Below are positions 63,215 through 64,000 of a DNA stretch of 64,000 bases, piece by piece. Every line of letters starts with the position of its first letter. Position 1 is the first letter of the stretch. A program made the position numbers and the translations under genes. This DNA is from an uncultured Sutterella sp. (GTDB taxonomy: Bacteria; Pseudomonadota; Gammaproteobacteria; Burkholderiales; Burkholderiaceae_F). Location of the stretch: positions 1 through 64,000 of the forward strand of contig CAJKMT010000001.1 of assembly GCA_905201055.1 (NCBI GenBank), written 5' to 3'. Below the pieces are notes generated by a model. The model did not search any database and was not told the origin of the DNA. It saw nothing but the letters and a program-made list of their open reading frames with translations.

Positions 63215-64000
63215 TTATTGAGCGTTCTTTTTACGCTTTTCTTCTTCGGCAGTGCGGATTGCGCACAAAGCTTCTTGAATTTCTTCGCGGCTGACACCGG
63301 GGCACAACTGAACGCATTTCACCGTCACGTTTTCACCGTCTTTAACGATAGCGACGACTGACGATTCATCACAAAGCCCCGAGCACTTCAAAGAGGCCAC
63401 CACATGACCGCAGTCTTTGCCGCTGTCAAAAGCCACGCTTTGCAACAGTTCCTTACCGGAAGCGCTTGTCAGTTTGAAATAAAACTTTCCGTCTTTTTCA
63501 CGATATTGTTTGAAAATCGGCAAAGAACTCTTTTTCTTCTCGACCGTCTTTCGCTGCATTTCACCAAAATGCGCAAAGTTTCGTAAGCCGACGGCCTGAC
63601 GGACTTTCTGCATAAAGGGCACGGAAATTTCACGAGCTTTGCGGGCGCCTTCCTGCAAAATGGCTTCGATCTGTTCGGGATGCTTCATCAATTCTTCGTA
63701 TTTAGCGCGCATCGGTCCGATCTCAGTCTCAATTTTGTCGAAAAGCTCTTGCTTAGCTTCTCCCCAGCCGAGACCTTCCTGCAGGCGTTTGCAGAATTGT
63801 TCGTACTCTTCAGGGGTGCTGAAGGCTTCATAAATGGCCGTTAAAGAGGTCGATTTCGGGTCTTTCGGTTCTCCGGGAAGTTTTGAGTCGGTCTTGATGC
63901 CGGCAATGGCTTCCTTCAGGGCTTTGCTGCCGCCTTCAAAAAGAGGAATGACATTGTTGTAGCTCTTACTCATCTTGCGGCCGTCAAGACCGGGAAGCAC
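63215..64000 (-). CDS. trpS: tryptophanyl-tRNA synthetase, N-terminus outside window, with extra C-terminal domain
   Basis: This is the C-terminal 261 residues of a class I aminoacyl-tRNA synthetase; the gene continues beyond base 64000. The KMSKS signature is at residues 9-13 of the visible part (GRKMSKSYNN) and the following anticodon-binding helices match TrpRS. Beyond the usual end (about residue 150 here, VRQAVGLRNF) there is a further 110-residue extension. Its FKQYREKDGKFYFKLTSASG part resembles the DUF1508/YegP-like fold and contains several Cys. The start shown in the window is not the real start codon. Confidence 0.9.
   Translation of the reverse strand: MLPGLDGRKMSKSYNNVIPLFEGGSKALKEAIAGIKTDSKLPGEPKDPKSTSLTAIYEAFSTPEEYEQFCKRLQEGLGWGEAKQELFDKIETEIGPMRAKYEELMKHPEQIEAILQEGARKAREISVPFMQKVRQAVGLRNFAHFGEMQRKTVEKKKSSLPIFKQYREKDGKFYFKLTSASGKELLQSVAFDSGKDCGHVVASLKCSGLCDESSVVAIVKDGENVTVKCVQLCPGVSREEIQEALCAIRTAEEEKRKKNAQ

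Noticed and set aside
1..64000. CRISPR arrays, insertion sequences, prophage genes, tRNA or rRNA genes
   Set aside because: I found no regularly spaced repeats, transposase or integrase motifs, or tRNA cloverleaf sequences on reading the window; a dedicated search (tRNAscan, CRISPR finder) could still find a short one.

Overview
The window is a chromosomal segment with about 55 closely packed genes and no rRNA, tRNA, insertion sequence, prophage or CRISPR array that I can see. Several features point to a host-associated, anaerobic or microaerophilic betaproteobacterium of the order Burkholderiales, most like Sutterella, Parasutterella or relatives. These are the def/fmt/rsmB/DUF4390/ntrYX-like/trkAH gene order, a textbook SAH riboswitch in front of ahcY, moderate GC content, a periplasmic-type [FeFe] hydrogenase and an oxygen-sensitive radical-SAM heme-degradation system. 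The genus is an inference from gene content, not from a marker alignment.

Layout. 1-7144: gatA (5' cut off), gatB, pyrE, xth, an RsuA-type pseudouridine synthase, an AmpG-like permease, and UPF0149 and DUF1840 proteins. 7141-15767 (minus): a housekeeping and potassium block, read fmt, rsmB, DUF4390, ntrY-like kinase, AAA-less response regulator, trkA, trkH. 15882-22170: an alpha/beta hydrolase placed between fmt and def, then a very divergent dprA, topB and a CNNM/CorC-type membrane protein. 22395-28530: an AapJQM-type amino-acid ABC transporter without its ATPase, a DUF1857-like SRPBCC protein, and tex. 28650-33072: an M20 peptidase, a uracil/xanthine permease and prfC.

33129-37975 (minus) is a hydrogenase locus. 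It encodes HydA, a Tat-targeted small subunit HydB, a FdnI-like cytochrome b and the maturases HydF and HydE; hydG is not in the window. The arrangement suggests a membrane-anchored periplasmic hydrogenase linked to the quinone pool.

38201-52390 (minus) is the most interesting region: fourteen genes on one strand. They begin at a promoter with a good Fur box and a good FNR-like box, and the first clear terminator lies after the last gene. In order of transcription they encode HutW (anaerobic heme-opening radical SAM enzyme), a TonB-dependent receptor, an ECF-type transporter (S, T and a double ATPase that is frameshifted here), HutX, a flavodoxin-like protein, ExbB, ExbD, TonB, a YadGH-type ABC-2 exporter, a long-chain acyl-CoA ligase and a second HemN-like radical SAM protein. 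I read it as an iron- and oxygen-controlled pathway for taking up heme or a related tetrapyrrole and opening it without oxygen. An ECF module stands where a periplasmic-binding-protein heme transporter would be expected.

52567-64000 returns to housekeeping: an Uup-like ABC-F protein, LpoA-like protein, RsmI, TtcA, FolB, Cca, Slt, 5-formyl-THF cyclo-ligase, AhcY with its SAH riboswitch, and the 3' part of trpS carrying an extra C-terminal domain. No gene-free stretch exceeds 300 bases; the largest gaps (22171-22394, 37976-38170, 52391-52566) are described as features.
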